NCBI GenBank assembly: GCA_963169135.1
Contig: CAUJEQ010000054.1
Location: forward strand, 1 to 14,374
Reading direction: 5' to 3'
Source: Chloroflexota bacterium
GTDB lineage: Bacteria > Chloroflexota > Dehalococcoidia > Tepidiformales > Tepidiformaceae
DNA: 14,374 nucleotides
Shown: positions 12,849 to 14,374 of the stretch, piece after piece
Numbering within the stretch: position 1 is the stretch's first letter
Layout: every line of letters begins with the position of its first letter
Program-made: the position numbers and the translations under genes
Notes under the pieces: generated by a model
Seen by the model: the letters and a program-made list of their open reading frames with translations, nothing else
What the model was told of the DNA's origin: nothing
Databases searched by the model: none

Positions 12849-14024
12849 ATGGGCCAGTTCCGCTTCCTCACCGCCGGCGAAAGCCACGGCAAAGGGCTCA
12901 CGATGGTCATCGAAGGAGTGCCTGCCGGGCTACCCCTTTCCGAGGCGGATATCGCTCCCGACCTGGCCCGGCGCCAGGGTGGCTACGGTCGCGGCGGCCG
13001 GATGAAGATCGAGAAAGACCACGCCGAGATCATGTCCGGCGTCCGTCATGGCGCCACGCTCGGGACACCGATCGCGCTCTGGGTGCAGAACCGCGACTGG
13101 GTGAACTGGACCGAGAAGATGGCCATCGAGCCTGTCGAGACGGAGATCGAGCGCGTTACGCGCTTGCGCCCCGGTCATGCCGACCTGCCGGGCGCCATCA
13201 AGTACGGATTCGACGACGTGCGGAACGTGCTTGAGCGGGCGAGCGCCCGCGAGACCGCCGCCCGCGTCGCCGTGGGTGCGGTTGCGAAGCGGATGCTGGC
13301 CGAATTCGGAATCGAGTTCCATAGCCACACGCTGAGCATCGGTGGCGTCCGAGCCAGCGTCCCGGAGCAGATCGATTGGGACGCAGTCGAGGAAGACCCG
13401 GTGCGGTCGGCCGACCCCGCGGCCGGCGGGGCCATGGTGGCCGCGATCAACGCGGCGAAGCCGGATGGCGACACGGTCGGGGGTGAGATTGAGGTACGCG
13501 CCTCAGGCGTCCCGATGGGCCTCGGGAGTCACGTCCACTGGGACAGGAAGCTCGACGGCCGTATCGCGCAGGCGATCTGCAGCATCAACGCGTTCAAGGC
13601 CGTGGGCTTCGGCCTCGGGTTCGAGGGGAGCGCCATGCGCGGCTCGAAAGTGCACGACGTGATCCTGCCGGTGGCCGAGTGGCAGGGTCTCCCCTGGCGC
13701 CATGCGACCAACAACCACGGCGGCATCGAAGGCGGTATCAGCACCGGGGAGGACATCGTCGTCCGCGCTGCGGTCAAACCCATCCCCACCCTCGCCCATC
13801 CGCTCCCGTCGGTCGACCTCGACACCGGCGAGGAGGTGCTCGCGCACTACGAGCGCAGTGACGTCTGCGTCGTCCCCGCCGCCGGGGTGGTGGCCGAGGC
13901 GATGGTCGCAATCGTGCTGGCCGACGCCTGGCTCGAAAAGTTCGGCGGCGACACGCTGCCCGAAACGCGTGCGAACTACACGCACTACCTCACCACCGTC
14001 GGGCCGCGCGCCCGCAGCGACTGA
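12849..14024 (+). CDS. aroC: Chorismate synthase
   Basis: AroC converts 5-enolpyruvylshikimate-3-phosphate to chorismate using reduced FMN, the last step of the shikimate pathway. The 391-residue length is typical of the longer bacterial form. Motifs seen are the N-terminal TAGESHG (8-14) with a conserved His13, RRQGGYGRGGRMKIE (41-55), the signature TRLRPGHADLPGAIKYG (104-120) followed by ERASARETAARVA (129-141), and the downstream GGIEGGISTGEDI and RSDVCVVPAAGVVAEA blocks. The ATG at 12849 has a near-ideal AAGGAG site and lies 2 bp after the stop of the unknown membrane-tethered gene. Its stop shares one base with the aroK start (TGATG). No oddities are seen. Confidence 0.97.
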   Translation: MGQFRFLTAGESHGKGLTMVIEGVPAGLPLSEADIAPDLARRQGGYGRGGRMKIEKDHAEIMSGVRHGATLGTPIALWVQNRDWVNWTEKMAIEPVETEIERVTRLRPGHADLPGAIKYGFDDVRNVLERASARETAARVAVGAVAKRMLAEFGIEFHSHTLSIGGVRASVPEQIDWDAVEEDPVRSADPAAGGAMVAAINAAKPDGDTVGGEIEVRASGVPMGLGSHVHWDRKLDGRIAQAICSINAFKAVGFGLGFEGSAMRGSKVHDVILPVAEWQGLPWRHATNNHGGIEGGISTGEDIVVRAAVKPIPTLAHPLPSVDLDTGEEVLAHYERSDVCVVPAAGVVAEAMVAIVLADAWLEKFGGDTLPETRANYTHYLTTVGPRARSD

Positions 14025-14374
14025 TGTTCTCGTCGCGCATCTTCCTGGTCGGCCTCTCGGGCGGCGGCAAGTCGACCGTTGGCCGGCTGGTGGCCGGCCG
14101 TCTCGGCTGGGAGTTCGCCGACTCCGATGACGAAATCGAGCGTGTTGCCCGCCGGCCGATCCCCGAGATCTTCGACCGGGAAGGAGAGGCGGCCTTCCGT
14201 GAGCGAGAGGCGGAGGTGCTGCGCGCGCTCGCTACTCGCGAACCTATCGTGGTGGCAACCGGTGGCGGCGCCCCGACGACTCCCGAAGGCCGGCTGGCGC
14301 TGGGCAGTGGGTTCGTGGTGTGGCTCGCCGTTTCGCCCGCGGAGGCCGCCCGGAGGCTGGCTGCCGACCCCTCA
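14024..14374 (+). CDS. aroK: Shikimate kinase, N-terminal 117 residues; cut by right edge
   Basis: Shikimate kinase phosphorylates shikimate with ATP. The visible part has the Walker A loop GLSGGGKST (10-18), the substrate-contacting acidic pair in FADSDDEIE (Asp33 and Asp35), IFDREGEAAFREREAEVL (49-66) and the Walker-B-like VVATGGGAP (76-84). The ATG at 14024-14026 overlaps the aroC stop by one base. The gene continues past the window, so whether it is a stand-alone kinase or fused to another pathway enzyme such as 3-dehydroquinate synthase cannot be seen. With aroE and aroC on the same transcript, a shikimate-pathway role is secure. Confidence 0.95.
   Translation, partial: MFSSRIFLVGLSGGGKSTVGRLVAGRLGWEFADSDDEIERVARRPIPEIFDREGEAAFREREAEVLRALATREPIVVATGGGAPTTPEGRLALGSGFVVWLAVSPAEAARRLAADPS

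Overview
The window is a dense, GC-rich stretch of bacterial chromosome carrying twelve protein genes. All but two have a recognisable housekeeping or conserved role. I infer Chloroflexota, possibly a Dehalococcoidia/Tepidiformia-like lineage. The reasons are the high GC, the AlaS variant with an 'RTTDIEEVGD' segment, and a membrane-anchored 'baseplate J-like' protein of a type I associate with Chloroflexota and Actinobacteria. This placement rests on remembered family patterns, not on a search. I see no tRNA, rRNA, CRISPR array, insertion sequence, integrase or phage module.

The layout is two divergent gene trains that share one control region at about 5320-5540. Leftward (minus strand) run glmU, a CNNM/CorC-type membrane protein, dprA and topA, the last cut by the left edge. 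Rightward (plus strand) run alaS, the baseplate-J-like membrane protein, ruvX, mltG, aroE, an unrecognised membrane-tethered protein, aroC and aroK, the last cut by the right edge. The right train is very compact. From ruvX to aroK, genes overlap by a few bases (start and stop codons interlocked) or are separated by 2 bp, so translational coupling is likely.

Functionally, the left train mixes cell-wall precursor synthesis (UDP-GlcNAc by GlmU), a membrane ion-transport or stress protein, single-stranded DNA handling (DprA) and supercoil relaxation (TopA). The right train starts with translation (AlaS), passes through an unstudied envelope protein, an rRNA-processing nuclease-fold protein (RuvX/YqgF) and a peptidoglycan glycan-chain terminase (MltG), and ends in the shikimate pathway: AroE, AroK and AroC are three of the last four steps to chorismate. 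Half of the twelve starts I assign are not ATG (four GTG, two TTG).

There is no clear new defence or mobile system here. The best leads are the membrane-tethered orphan wedged between aroE and aroC, the baseplate-J-like envelope protein whose tail overlaps ruvX, and the glmU leader. That leader has a perfect TTGACA box, a hairpin at the predicted transcript start, and a possible stem over the ribosome-binding site.
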